Assembly (NCBI GenBank): GCA_032622095.1
Contig: CP136061.1
Coordinates: 11,549,287-11,613,286, forward strand
Origin: Siphonodentalium dalli
Taxonomy: Eukaryota > Mollusca > Scaphopoda > Gadilida > Siphonodentaliidae
Length of the DNA: 64,000 nt
Direction of reading: 5' to 3'
Shown here: in pieces, positions 1-10,180 of the stretch
How the letters are laid out: each line of letters begins with the position of its first letter
How positions within the stretch are numbered: position 1 is the stretch's first letter
The notes under the pieces: generated by a model
Told to the model about the DNA's origin: nothing
Databases searched by the model: none
The model's input: only the letters and a program-made list of their open reading frames with translations
Made by a program: the position numbers and the translations under genes

Positions 1-415
1 GGGAATTCGTTTTAATTTAGAGCGGTTTGTCGTTGTTTAACCTTATCATGACGGGAGATGCGCTGGTGCAGCATTAAAATATTATATCAGTGCATTCTCT
101 TAAATATATGCGAGTCTCCCAACTATACACTGTTTCGGACCGTCCCATACCGTTTCATCAGTTTGACGGTTTTTTACAGTTATTTTATGTGCCCATGAAA
201 CTTGTCAAAATTAAATATTTTCGTGATTCAAAGTCAAAATTCAATAGTATATTTATCGACGACCATATTATATACGGCAATAACTCCATACAGTATGACT
301 GAATCTTACTCTGATATTTAATATGTATTATTAATCCGGCATTGATTCTGTGTTATGCAGGTCGGTACGAATATTCATGAGTACGTTATTCTCATTCCGG
401 GGTTACGTTCCCGCT
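1..415. other. Unassigned AT-rich DNA with a partial hairpin-like motif
   Basis: No coding signal is convincing here. Around 62-118 the words GCGCTGGTGCAGCATTAAA and GTGCATTCTCTTAAATATAT recur, in the same order, at 38547-38600. This is therefore the left half of a diverged relative of the recurrent 67-base hairpin described below. The short frame over 90-302 looks like chance. Confidence 0.4.
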
Positions 416-418
416 TTA

Positions 419-1027
419 GGTGACACTCCACAGTTTCGAATGATCAGTGGGGGTGATTTTATAGATATAAAGTGCTAGTGGTTTCTGGCACCATTCATGT
501 GGTATGTATATTGAGACAAGGTGGGATATGAATTTGTGTAATTTTAGAAGGTGTTCTAGACTGATGAAAAAATTAAGTGCAAGTGACCTTGACCCCACCC
601 ATAGACAGCAGTAGCGTTTTCTGCGAAACAGTGGCTCTAGATACTGGGTCAATTTTTTAGCTCCCAAAATTTGTCATCTGCATTAAAAATTGATTTTCCG
701 GAATTGTAAACGGCGAAAGTTTGAAAATTTTCACATTGATGTTGAAAGCCAGAGGCCTTTGAACCAACATAGGTGACCATGCTTGAAAAAATCTGGTATT
801 CGTGCCCCTTGGGTATGAAAATGCAATATTTTGGTCATTTATTGAATAAATATCACATTTTCGATCAACAGATCAAGGGCCATAATTCTTGATAGCCCAT
901 ATATATTATGGAAATTGTGTATCAAATTCTGAATGCCTATTCTGTACTAATTCAGGCATATATATATTGTCTATATGGTTTGGGATCATAATCCAGATAA
1001 ATTTCAATGAAACTGTGGAGTGTCACC
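419..1027. mobile_element. Harbinger-like MITE with TTA target duplication
   Basis: The ends form a 19-base perfect terminal inverted repeat: GGTGACACTCCACAGTTTC at 419 and its reverse complement ending at 1027. Both sides are flanked by TTA (416-418 and 1028-1030). A three-base TTA/TAA duplication is the known signature of PIF/Harbinger transposons. The 609-base interior has no transposase, so this is a non-autonomous element. Short reading frames inside it (416-667 minus, start of 889-1218 plus) are explained by the element and are not genes. Confidence 0.75.
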
Positions 1028-1602
1028 TTAGCACTCACATCATTTATTCGCCATTTATCGTTGGCGTTGCGTATTTGATAGCAAACTATTGTTTTTTGGG
1101 AAACTGTTACCTTTTCTATTGTGAACAGTTGTTAAAACGGTCTGATTTCGGTTCCTTTGATAACCGGACACGTTTCAATTCTGCGAAAACCGGCTTAATC
1201 ATTGACAATTTCCACTAAACTCGAGAGTAGAGATTCATGTCAATCAATTATGGCATGATCCGGGGTCTGATTTCATTCGACTCAGTGCTGGTGTTGAAAT
1301 TGACAGTGTTGTGACACTGGCACATTTACTGACACTAGAAGATACAGGTACAATTAACACGGGCTTCGATGTCAACCAATAGTGACAATAATAACAACAA
1401 CGACTCAACGAGCAGCTATTACTATCAGAATGTTGACAAGCCAGTTGACAGTGTTCTGAATCTGATTGTTTCAAAGCACACGCATGTACATTTACAAGAG
1501 AGGATATGCATGTACATGTACTGTACGCACCAGTGTAATTCACAAGAGCTTCAATGTCAACAACAACACAGTAAATAATGAACTGACGCCGCGCAATGAC
1601 GG

Positions 1603-1956
1603 ATGTCCACATATCTACCATTCCAACTTTACAATTACATGGACCAATTCATCCCGTGTTCAACAATTTTCATTGAAACGTGTGGATATGAGACATTGTC
1701 ATCATTCGCCATGTTTTCGTCAAGTTATTACGACAATTTACCAGGAGTACACTATTGGTTGGATGTTCTTATCAAACTATCTTTGGCGGACTCACTGATA
1801 TTGATACTAAGTGTTGTGATACCAGTATACAGTTTGATGCATCATGCTTTAAAATTTCATAGAAAATTTCCGACTATAGGAGAACATTGTCGCCAAGTCA
1901 TTGCGCACAGTTATTATGGGATCTGCTGTTGTCTTGAAGGTTCCAATCCCAACTAG
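1603..1956 (+). pseudogene. Possible fragment of a rhodopsin-like receptor (very tentative)
   Basis: An open frame of 117 codons contains a hydrophobic stretch, LSLADSLILILSVVIPVYS, at about residues 63-81. It is followed by a polar segment and a cysteine (GEHCRQVI). This resembles the second membrane helix of rhodopsin-family receptors (LA-D motif), an extracellular loop and the conserved cysteine before helix three. No first helix, DRY motif or later helices can be seen, and the frame ends shortly before a MITE at 1971. It could be a receptor exon remnant or chance. The neighbouring frames at 1244-1621 and 1466-1798 look non-coding. Confidence 0.2.
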
Positions 1957-1970
1957 CTGTTATTGATATA

Positions 1971-2439
1971 CAGTACCAGTAAAAAGAAATGGTATATTAA
2001 GTGCGCTATTTTCGCGCCCAATATCGCAATAATATTGCAAGTGGAAACGCTTATAAGCATGTCGCTTGCGATATTATTGCAATATTTTGCGCTTAGTATC
2101 TAAATATTTTGCGCTTAATATTGCGACATCTTGCGCTCAAAATTGTGACATTTAAATCAATGTTTTAGATATGTATATAATTATAGTTGTAAACGCTATA
2201 TGTACACTCTATGTACATGTACACTATATGCAAAGTATTTATCTAATATAATAATAACACTATCGGGTCTCTATGAAATTTAGCGCATTTAGTATCGCAA
2301 TATTTTGCATTCAATATTGCAATAATAAGCGCGACAAATTTGTTGTATTGTGCTATAATCACGCCTTTTTCTAAATTAAGCACTCTCAATATCGCAATAA
2401 AGGTGCGCCTAAAAATACCACTTCTTCTGACTGGTACTG
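1971..2439. mobile_element. Tc1/mariner-like MITE flanked by TA
   Basis: The element begins CAGTACCAGT and ends ACTGGTACTG, with TA on each side (1969-1970 and 2440-2441). Homology of the two arms continues inward (GAAATGGTAT on the left, ATACCACTTC on the right). CAGT termini with a TA duplication are typical of Tc1/mariner. The 469-base interior is a patchwork of GCGC-AATATTGCAATA words repeated in both orientations, so it can fold extensively. No transposase is present. Confidence 0.75.
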
Positions 2440-3029
2440 TATTGTCATGATGTACGGATTCACCTGTTAAAACAAAAACTGTGTTTACAAGTGACTGGAC
2501 AATTTCACGCCTTACATGTTACCAAAAAGTATGCCATTAAGAGATTTTACTTTTACATGTACATCAAGTTGAGTCTTAACTGTGAAACATGTAGCTTTGT
2601 TCTTTTTATGGCTTAAAAGGGCATGCCGATACATGTTTTAGAATGGTCGAAATTAGTATTACTCATAACTGAATAGTGATGGGTTGGCTTATCAGCTATT
2701 ACTATAGTATTGTTTTTTTTATTTACAGCCATATGTATACATTAGTTAGTGAAAGGCGAACACATTACGCGTGCGCAGTCTTTTTCCGGATTAAATTCTA
2801 CAAGGCAGATAACAAGCTTGATCCTCTACAAACTGCAAAGTTTCAAAAGTATCGTCTATCACTTTATGCATTGAGGATTTACATTTCATCAAAACTATGA
2901 TCATAACATAAGAACTAAGATGTATTTTTCAGTTACGAATAATACTAGTTTCGACCATTCAAAAACATCTGAATCGTAATGCCTACCGGGAAATTCTATG
3001 GCAAATTAGCATATTAAGAGAAAAAAATT

Positions 3030-3290
3030 GGTGTTGACCCATGGAAAATACCACTGGTCTGACCTTTATTAGTTACGGTCTTGATATTAATTAAACGGTG
3101 TTGAACCGTAAACAAATACAACGGTCTGACAATTACTGGTTACGGTCTGCCAGTTACTTAAACGGTTTTATACCGTGGAACATGCTACGGCCTGACCGTA
3201 TGTTTAACGGTCAAATGTTGGCAGCGATGTTGCGCGGTCTCAGACCGTTAAAGCGACGGTATTTTTTCTAACAGTGTAGGGAGCATCACA
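3030..3290. repeat. ACGGT/ACCGT-rich repetitive patch
   Basis: The words GGTCTGAC, TTAACGGT, ACGGTCTG and ACCGT recur more than a dozen times in both orientations over about 230 bases, ending near AACAGTGTAGGG. The stretch looks like a decayed inverted-repeat element built from short palindromic words. Boundaries are uncertain and nothing coding is visible. Confidence 0.4.
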
Positions 3291-3323
3291 TATATATAAA
3301 GAATACACTGGCTTACTGTTAGG

Positions 3324-3390
3324 CCAATGTATTCTCTAATATATGCGAGGTGCCCTATGGGAGACTCGCATATATAAGCGAATGCACTGG
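3324..3390 (+). repeat. Hairpin module A, diverged copy
   Basis: This is a copy of the recurrent 67-base hairpin with several arm changes (AATGTATTCTCTAATATATG; AAGCGAATGCACTGG). The loop is GTGCCCTATGGGAGA instead of the usual GCGACCTATGGTCGA. It keeps the forward flanks GTTAGG and CACAG. The loop changes are compensatory, because CCC pairs with GGG where CC/GG of the common loop would pair. Confidence 0.8.
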
Positions 3391-3423
3391 CACAGTGTTT
3401 TCGCAACATTTCACGCAGCTCGG

Positions 3424-3468
3424 AAATTATCGTATATTATCTGTCATCGTGTATATATATATTATCTG

Positions 3469-3513
<45 letters not shown>

Positions 3514-4958
3514 CACTTCATCGTGTATATACATATTATCTGTAACCTCATCATGTATATATATTATCTGTCACTTCATCGTGTATATATATTATCTGTA
3601 ACCTCATCATGTATATATATTATATGTCACTTCATCGTGTATATACATATTATCTGTAACCTCATCATGTATATATATTATATGTCACTTCATCGTGAAT
3701 ATACATATTATCTGTAACCTCATCATGTATATATATTATCTGTCATCATGTATATATATTATCTGTAACCTCATCATGTATATATATTATCTGTAACCTC
3801 ATCATGTATATATATTATCTGTCATCATGTATATATATTATCTGTCATCGTGTATATATATTATCTGTCATCATGTATATATATTATCTGTCATCATGTA
3901 TATATATTATCTGTCATCGTGTATATATATTATCTGTCATCGTGTATATATATTATCTGTCATCGTGTATATATATTATCTGTCATCGTGTAGTATATAT
4001 TATCTGTCATCGTGTATATATATTATCTGTAACCTCATCATGTATATATATTATATGTCACTTCATCGTGTATATACATATTATCTGTAACCTCATCATG
4101 TATATATATTATATGTCACTTCATCGTGAATATACATATTATCTGTAACCTCATCATGTATATATATTATCTGTCACTTCATCGTGTATATATATTATCT
4201 GTAACCTCATCATGTATATATATTATCTGTCATCATGTATATATATTATCTGTAACCTCATCATGTATATATATTATCTGTAACCTCATCATGTATATAT
4301 ATTATCTGTAACCTCATCATGTATATATATTATCTGTCATCGTGTATATATATTATCTGTGATCGTGTATATATATTATCTCTCATCGTGTATATATATT
4401 ATCTGTCATCGTGTATATATATATTATCTGTCATCGTGTATATATATTATCTGTCATCGTGTATATATATTATCTGTCATCGTGTATATATATTATCTGT
4501 CATCGTGTATATATATTATCTGTCATCGTGTATATATATTATCTGTCATCGTGTATATATATTATATGTCACTTCATCGTGTATATACATATTATCTGTA
4601 ACCTCATCATGTATATATATTATATGTCACTTCATCGTGTATATACATATTATCTGTAACTTCATCATGTATATATATTATATGTCACTTCATCGTGTAT
4701 ATACATATTATCTGTAACCTCATCATGTATATATATTATCTGTCATCGTGTATATATATTATCTGTCACTTCATCGTGTATATACATATTATCTGTAACC
4801 TCATCATGTATATATATTATATGTCACTTCATCGTGTATATACATATTATCTGTAACCTCATCATGTATATATATTATCTGTCATCGTGTATATATATTA
4901 TCTGTCATCGTGTATATATATTATCTGTCATCGTGTATATATATTATCTGTCATCTTG
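3424..4958. repeat. AT-rich minisatellite, 23-base unit, about 1.5 kb
   Basis: The unit is TCATCGTG, then a TA run, then TTATCTG, about 23 bases. It is tandemly repeated for over 1.5 kb with longer compound variants containing AACCTCATCATG and CACTTCATCGTG. Each unit carries no stop in several frames, which creates long artificial plus-strand frames of YIYYLSS-type peptides between 3343 and 4717. The TA cores could extrude as cruciforms. A pure TA run lies at 3471-3507. Confidence 0.95.
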
Positions 4959-6030
4959 TCTAAATTAAAAACGATTGTACTTGGGAGCGTGGACAGCTGT
5001 ATTTGTAATGAATTTGTTCAAAGTAGCAGCTTCTGGGTTTATTTTCGACTATACACACCGATGGGCCAGGTATTTATTTCTTTATTAATGCGAGTTTTTT
5101 TTTTCGTCGAAACTGTAGTGACATATGTGCATATTTGGGTTTCCGAAACCCGCCATATCTTAGTTCAGTTTTCAAAGTTGTGTGGTATATATGATTTTTT
5201 TTACCAAACAATTCAAACATCACGTCACTCTTGAACGGTTGCTTCGCTGGCAAAATTGTGCAGGTTTAAACTTTTAAGGCTTATTGTTGTTCTATCATCC
5301 AAAAATAAAAATCAGTATTAGAAGGCAGCCATTCTTGTACGATACGATCTTATGTTGTCATGAATGTTATAATGTTGAAGCTATATAATACAGAACATGG
5401 TAATACATAAAATACGTGACGCATGTGCGGGTTGGGGGAGGGGATGTGAGTCGCTGTGCACTTTCAATGGAAATTGTAGTGTGGTGTTATGGTGGTTCTA
5501 ATGAGGTTTCTTTTCTTAACAAAACGGGCGAAATCTAGAGTAAAGCCGCATGAGAAATATTACGGGGTGCGAATTCAAAACTGCCAAAAATATTTTCTAA
5601 AAAATCTTGTATCTTATGACATTTTCGGTTTTTAGTTATAAATGTGACGGGAACGTGCTTTCGTGCACATTCAGCCAGGAATGTGTGTATTTGTTACAAG
5701 CATTGACTCAACATCAAATATCTAAACATGATGTATCGATTCACATGTGAAAATGAATAATGACGTTGAGATTGGCTAAATATATTTTGTCTGTTAGCTA
5801 TCTAGAATAACCCTCTGAGTTTCATTATTGTTTGGTATAAACTTATGAATCGTACTATTTTTCGCGCAGTTTTAAATTCGCGCACCGATGGGTGCGCGAA
5901 AAATAGTACTGTGCGAATTTAAATACGAGTAAGGTAAGTTGGGTGATGAAGAAAAATATGATGAGATCCTTTGTGACTCTGTGTGCACATTTTTCGAATA
6001 TCCTGTTTGATCCTGTGATATATGATATAT
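4959..6030. other. Unassigned intergenic DNA with a small cruciform-prone repeat
   Basis: No gene is recognised. A short inverted repeat lies at about 5851-5925: ACTATTTTTCGCGCAGTTTTAAATTCGCGC is answered by the words GTGCGCGAAAAATAGT and GCGAATTTAA. The frame at 4887-5234 begins inside the minisatellite and shows no domain. Confidence 0.5.
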
Positions 6031-6032
6031 AG

Positions 6033-6182
6033 AGGATCTACAACGAGTCGCCAGTTTATAGCGGAATTTACAAAACGAGTCAAGTAAATTAGGTCTGGAC
6101 CGAGCCTCTGGCTAGGTCCAGACCTAATTTACTGGACGAGTTTTGTAATTTCCGCTATAAAGTGGGGACGAGTTGTAGATTC
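6033..6182. repeat. Palindromic foldback element about 150 bases long
   Basis: Left words GATCTACAACGAGTCG, TATAGCGGAATTTACAAAAC and AATTAGGTCTGGACC are mirrored on the right by GGTCCAGACCTAATT, GTTTTGTAATTTCCGCTATA and CGAGTTGTAGATTC. Arms are roughly 65 bases around a short GAGCCTCTGGCTA loop. It is probably a small MITE or the joined termini of a larger one. No target duplication was pinned down. Confidence 0.7.
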
Positions 6183-6525
6183 TATTTATTACATTATCCA
6201 AAACATCGACAAAACATACATAAATCAAAAAATTGGACGCGAAACTAACATCGGCTTCTATAAGGCATGCGATGACGTTTCACGTAACTATTTGTTGTTT
6301 GCCCGCGTAAAGAAATAGTCCCAAATTTGGCGCATTTAATGGCGTATATTTAATTACATAACTTTTCAAACTCTTCATTCGTGATAGTTTGGTGGAAAAA
6401 TATTGGAAGCCATACTATTTTGAGACGTAGCATATGGAATGTTAACAGACGACAAACCGGAAGTCAAAGGTCACCTGGCACTATTTCCTGTTATTAAACG
6501 AACGTTTAATATCACAATTTATTGA

Positions 6526-6910
6526 GTGGGTTTATTGAATGGAATAAGGTTAGGATCATGCAATTATCTGAACCTTGTTAAAAAATTCTCCGTCAGATTG
6601 TCTTTCACAAAGCTTCTGATCAGCAACCATACTTTAGAAATTGAGAAAGGCAGACACAGACGACCTAAAGTAGCCGCTGATGAGAGAATTTGCAAAAAGT
6701 GTGGGATGGAGGTAGAAACCGAAGAACACTTCATTATGAGATGCCCATTTTATAAAACTCAAAGAAACGTTTATTTGCGGAAATAAGCGACAATATTCAG
6801 ACCTTTAATACTATGGCTGACCAACAGAAATTCTTAATCATCTTGAGAAATGATGAAACCAAAACATGTAATGTCATCTTCAACATGGACCATGGTCCAA
6901 CTCTTTCTAC
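6526..6910 (+). pseudogene. 3' end of a non-LTR retrotransposon ORF2 (5' truncated, frameshifted)
   Basis: The frame from 6526 encodes a zinc-binding tail typical of LINE ORF2 proteins: ICKKCGMEVETEEHFIMRCP, with the C-x2-C...H-x4-C pattern, followed by FYKTQRN. At about 6780 the frame breaks. The continuation in the +1 frame reads ISDNIQTFNTMADQQKFLII and NVIFNMDHGPTLS, the usual hydrophobic end of these proteins. The reverse transcriptase and endonuclease domains are absent, so the copy is 5' truncated, as is common for LINEs. A TTAA-flanked MITE at 6915-7368 interrupts it, and its 3' tail resumes at 7373. Confidence 0.8.
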
Positions 6911-6941
6911 TTAACCCTTTACCCAACAGAACGGCCCTGTG

Positions 6942-7008
6942 CCAAGGCATTCTCTTATATATGCGAGTCGACCATAGGTCGCCTCGCATATATAAGAGAA
7001 TGCATTGG
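6942..7008 (-). repeat. Hairpin module A, reverse orientation
   Basis: A 67-base hairpin with arms of about 26 bases (AATGCATTCTCTTATATATG... paired with its complement) and loop TCGACCATAGGTCGC. One arm base differs (CCAAGGCAT). It is preceded by CCCTGTG. It pairs with the forward copy at 7153-7219. Confidence 0.9.
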
Positions 7009-7152
7009 CTTAACACATATTAAAAATGATAAAATTGTCAAAGAATTAGAAAAATATTATAAAATGTTTTAAAAATGTAAGAAAAAATTCTAAAATTGTT
7101 AAAGAATGTAAGAAAAAATGGTAAAAAGTGTTAAAAAATAAATTTTTTTAGG

Positions 7153-7219
7153 CCAATGCATTCTCTTATATATGCGAGGCGACCTATGGTAGACTCGCAT
7201 ATATAAGAGAATGCATTGG
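7153..7219 (+). repeat. Hairpin module A, forward orientation
   Basis: A 67-base hairpin with the arms described for the family and loop GCGACCTATGGTAGA. The flanks are TTTAGG on the left and CACAGGG on the right. It forms the right half of the pair in the 6.9 kb piggyBac-like MITE. Confidence 0.9.
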
Positions 7220-7372
7220 CACAGGGCATAACTGTAACCATCACAATGTGGTCAATGAACCGGTTCCAATGATATCCATATTTGTATGGTGTTATTGAGA
7301 CAACCAAAGATATTTTAGGCCGTTGAAGCTTTATTTGGGCGTTTTTGGCCGTTTTGTTGGGTAAAGGGTTAA

Positions 7373-7512
7373 ACGGTGTGAATCACCAAACTGAACATTA
7401 ATATATTTATATTACTATTCTTATAATAACATTTTATTTATGTAACACTTTTGACATTGGCCTCGAGTGGGCGTATCTGTCAATAAATTTATCTTATCTT
7501 ATCTTATCTTAT
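7373..7512 (+). mobile_element. LINE 3' tail with TTATC microsatellite end
   Basis: After the MITE, AT-rich 3' untranslated sequence includes AATAACATTTTATTTATG and ends in CAATAAATTTATC followed by TTATC repeats. A short tandem tail at the 3' end is usual for several non-LTR clades. This is inferred to be the end of the retrotransposon whose coding tail lies at 6526-6910. Confidence 0.65.
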
Positions 7513-7961
7513 TCTTACCCATACGACATAAATAGCAAAAATAGACCCAACTCAGCCCAACAATGGTGACGTCCCTGCCTAATACCCCCGCCCCCACAAC
7601 AGGTACATGGTGACACCATTGGTCATTGCTGTGCAGTGCCTTATTAACACCACCGGTGTATACTGTGGCCCAAATTATAAAATTCCATGGTCCTATGTAG
7701 GTTTTATAAATAGATAATTGTTTTTTCCGGTTATTTTGGGACGCGTTAAAGTTTTACTGCGACCCCGAGGCCGGTAAAAGCTGTATAGTTGGAATGTCCA
7801 AGTTCTATTGACTATGCCGATGATTTGAGAAGCTTTATTGTTTTAGGATATTGTAGAAAAGCTAATCTCGCCGTGTAAAATTGAGCTATAGCGATGGGAT
7901 ATCTCGCAGGACAACACATTTCGCGTTTTCGTGGGGTGTGTATTCGCTGGATGTCTTATAG

Positions 7962-8366
7962 GGAAGTCGGTAGCCGAGAGGTAGCGTATTGGTCTCTCGT
8001 GCTTGCGGACCGGGGATCGCAACCTGGTCAGGGTATTCTGACAAAAATCAGAACTCGGTCAGATACCAAGTTTGTCAGGCTGAAAAGTCTCATTCGAGAT
8101 CACTGAATAATGATCCGAATGCAAAATGTCGACTCCCCCCCCCATTACAACACTTGTCCGTGTATGTTGTCGTGGGTGCAGTACGCTGTCCGATCGGGCG
8201 CGGACATTAATGGCTGACCCGTGTACATGCCTCGGTGTGTGCACGTTAAAGAATGCTACTGGAGTCACCACAGGGTTATAAAGTTACTCGGCCGTGGTAG
8301 CACCTGGACCAGTGCGTCTACAACCAGAATTGGTTCCTGCACTGTAATATCTACAGATACAGACAG
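7962..8366 (+). mobile_element. tRNA-derived SINE
   Basis: The head has an internal polymerase III promoter. A box A-like word TAGCCGAGAGG lies at 7971-7981 and a box B-like word GGGATCGCAACC at about 8013-8024, with tRNA-like spacing. The body includes GTGTGCACGTTAAAGAA, a block I associate with invertebrate SINEs, though the family is not confirmed. The tail is a short ACAGATACAGACAG repeat. The boundaries come from the empty site at 40840-40845, where GTCTTATAG joins TTGCAG directly. Frames overlapping it (7894-8106, 7989-8210 and the minus frame from 8271) are not genes. Confidence 0.75.
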
Positions 8367-8532
8367 TTGCAGTATATAACTACATGTATTATGACGCGTT
8401 AATTACGTTCGATGTTTAGGTATGAACACTGGCTGGGTCATGCACACTTGAAGATTTTATGGCGGGAACAATTTTTGTTATGCGTATTTAGAAGCTTTCT
8501 GGTTTGGTGAATGAAAAACCTGCAGTAATAAG

Positions 8533-8848
8533 GCGTCACTCTCACCAAAAAAAGTGCTGAAGGGTACACAGGGTTTGAAAATGTGCTGAAGGGTGCACAG
8601 GGTTTGTGATCAGCACGAACACCATTACATAAATTGTGTTTATGAAAGTCTGGCGCCCATTAGCAGTTTGTTTTCAGCACATTTTAATATTCAATGGAAC
8701 GTAAACAATTATTCTCTGACAGAAATCATGACAGATACGAAGACTGAATGTCCTTTATAATGACATTTCAAACCCTGTCTACCCTTCAGCACATTTAGAA
8801 AATCCTATGTACCCTTCAGCACTTTTTTTGGTGAAAGTGACACATTCA
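8533..8848. mobile_element. MITE with 11-base target duplication
   Basis: Inverted ends GTCACTCTCACCAAAAAAAG and CTTTTTTTGGTGAAAGTGAC continue inward through GTGCTGAAGGGTACACAGGG and its mirror. GCAGTAATAAG occurs on both sides (8522-8532 and 8849-8859). The homologous site at 40989-40999 has this word once (GCAGCAATAAG), so the insertion is defined by a filled/empty pair. The superfamily is not obvious; an 11-base duplication is longer than usual for most cut-and-paste families. The interior is non-coding. Confidence 0.7.
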
Positions 8849-9010
8849 GCAGTAATAAGCCGTAGTTTTTTTTGTAATAATTTGAAGGATTAGCTGTTTT
8901 AACGGAATTCTGAGGTATCCATGTAACCAATATATTTTATATTATAATTTATATTTATGCCTAATAATATGATCTTGGTGGTGTTACCATTTCTGACTAT
9001 GGTTTTCTTG

Positions 9011-9733
9011 TTATAATGCCGGGCATTCTCATTCCGCTGGCTACGTACCACACTTACAATATAATACAATATATAGACCGGGTCCCCCGCGGTGCCAGGC
9101 ATTGTAACCAGTCTGTAATTAGAGCGCGTAATGAATAGCATTATGGGATTGGACCTGGTCGCCATTAACAATGGTCCATCACGTCACAAGAATACCTCTT
9201 TCTGCACGTATATTCACCAATCAGGTGACACGTGATAATTTCATCCGTGACATGCCAATTCATATTCGCGTGTTATTGAGGTCTCTATATAAATCGTTAA
9301 CGTCTATGGTATTGCGAATCAATCGATGGGTTTTGTGCACCCTCTTACCTTTAGCTTAACAAGGAATTCACAATTAATGGGACCAACTGAGCATAAATTA
9401 GAGCAATGCTTGCTTTATATGATGGCTGTGTCCGATAAACAAAGTCATATTATGGACGAACAGCAGTTGGTCTGCGGGACAGCGATTTGCTGAGTGACTT
9501 CTAGTTTACTTACACTAAAATATGCCAAGTGATCCCTCCATTTGTAGTTTTGTCTGTATTGTTCTTTAAACAAAATCGGACTGACTCACGGCAATTTTAT
9601 TGTTTCAGTTTGGAGAAATGTAACACTTTATTCACAAAAGTGTTTTGTTGTGCTAAAAAGTGACTCGATTGAGAACTAGCCGTTTCTTTTTAAAAGTTGA
9701 TTTATTTTGTCATTTTAATGAATCGAGTAATGT
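9011..9733. other. Unassigned DNA, no gene recognised
   Basis: Short frames (8899-9171 minus, 9171-9359 plus) have no recognisable domain, and the first overlaps the end of dispersed repeat R1. I see no splice-flanked coding exon here. Confidence 0.4.
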
Positions 9734-9737
9734 TTAA

Positions 9738-10176
9738 CCCTTTGAGTGCCACGGGCCGATCTCATCGGCCCTAATGTACGTTCTGTAAAATCGGCCCTAA
9801 AAAAGTAAAACAAATATATATATATATATATTTATTTTTTTTGGTTGAATTTTTTTGGAGTATGCTTAAGCATGCTATATGGCATGTTATAACTCAAAAC
9901 TATCACCAAGTATTCATAGTAATAATTTTGATGCCCATGAAAAACGTAAGATTCCCTCGCCCATAACCTACAAAATAAGCCTGTTAAAGAATATAAGAAA
10001 CAATTATTAAAATTGTAAAAAATTGTACAAAATAATAACAAATGATGAAAAATTGTTAGGCCAATGCATTCTCTTATATATGCGAGGCGACCTATGGTCG
10101 ACTCGCATATATAAGAGAATGCATTGGCACAGGGTATATGGGTTGATACAAAAAATCGGACCTGGCACTCAAAGGG
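9738..10176. mobile_element. piggyBac-like MITE family P2, copy 1, with hairpin A
   Basis: TTAA flanks lie at 9734-9737 and 10177-10180. The ends are CCCTTTGAGTGCCA and TGGCACTCAAAGGG. Near the left end is the palindrome GGGCCGATCTCATCGGCCC. A single hairpin A (10061-10127) sits between AAATTGTTAGG and CACAGGGTATATGGG. Two relatives lie at 31545-31705 (no hairpin) and 56962-57427 (hairpin present). The minus frame at 9832-10041 belongs to the element interior. Confidence 0.85.
10061..10127 (+). repeat. Hairpin module A, consensus copy
   Basis: This copy shows the module exactly: a 26-base arm beginning CCAATGCATTCTC, loop GCGACCTATGGTCGA, and the perfect reverse-complement arm ending GAATGCATTGG. 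The loop itself contains GACC-TAT-GGTC, so almost the whole 67 bases can pair. Confidence 0.95.
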
Positions 10177-10180
10177 TTAA

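Larger units (their letters stand above)
6915..7368. mobile_element. piggyBac-like MITE (TTAA) carrying a head-to-head hairpin pair
   Basis: TTAA lies on both sides (6911-6914 and 7369-7372). The ends are CCCTTTACCCAACA and its complement TGTTGGGTAAAGGG, and the homology runs on through GAACGGCC / GGCCGTTTTG. TTAA plus a CCC start is the piggyBac signature. The interior holds two copies of hairpin module A in opposite orientation (6942-7008 and 7153-7219) around an AT-rich spacer. It sits inside the LINE tail, so it inserted after the LINE did. Confidence 0.8.
7640..9010 (+). repeat. Dispersed repeat family R1, copy 1 (carries a SINE and a MITE)
   Basis: This starts near CACCGGTGTATACTGT and ends near GGTTTTCTTGTTAT. 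It matches 40513-41155 over its whole length, with conserved blocks GGGACGCGTTAAAGTT, CGATGGGATATCTCGCAGG, TTCGATGTTTAGGTATGAAC and ACCAATATATTTTATATTAT. Part of it matches a third copy at 25120-25590. Compared with the 40 kb copy it contains two extra insertions, a SINE at 7962-8366 and a MITE at 8533-8848. No protein is recognised, so the repeat could be a non-autonomous transposon or an LTR-like remnant. Confidence 0.8.

Noticed and set aside
1244-1621. Cysteine- and serine-rich minus frame
   Set aside because: Overlaps two plus frames, has no signal peptide or domain, and its composition reflects CA/TG-rich sequence.
3343-4717. Multiple overlapping frames of tyrosine/isoleucine-rich repeats
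   Set aside because: These are translations of the TCATCGTG-(TA)n-TTATCTG minisatellite.
7971-8030. Possible functional tRNA gene
   Set aside because: Box A and box B words are present, but the acceptor and other stems do not close. The tRNA-like head continues into a SINE body and tail.
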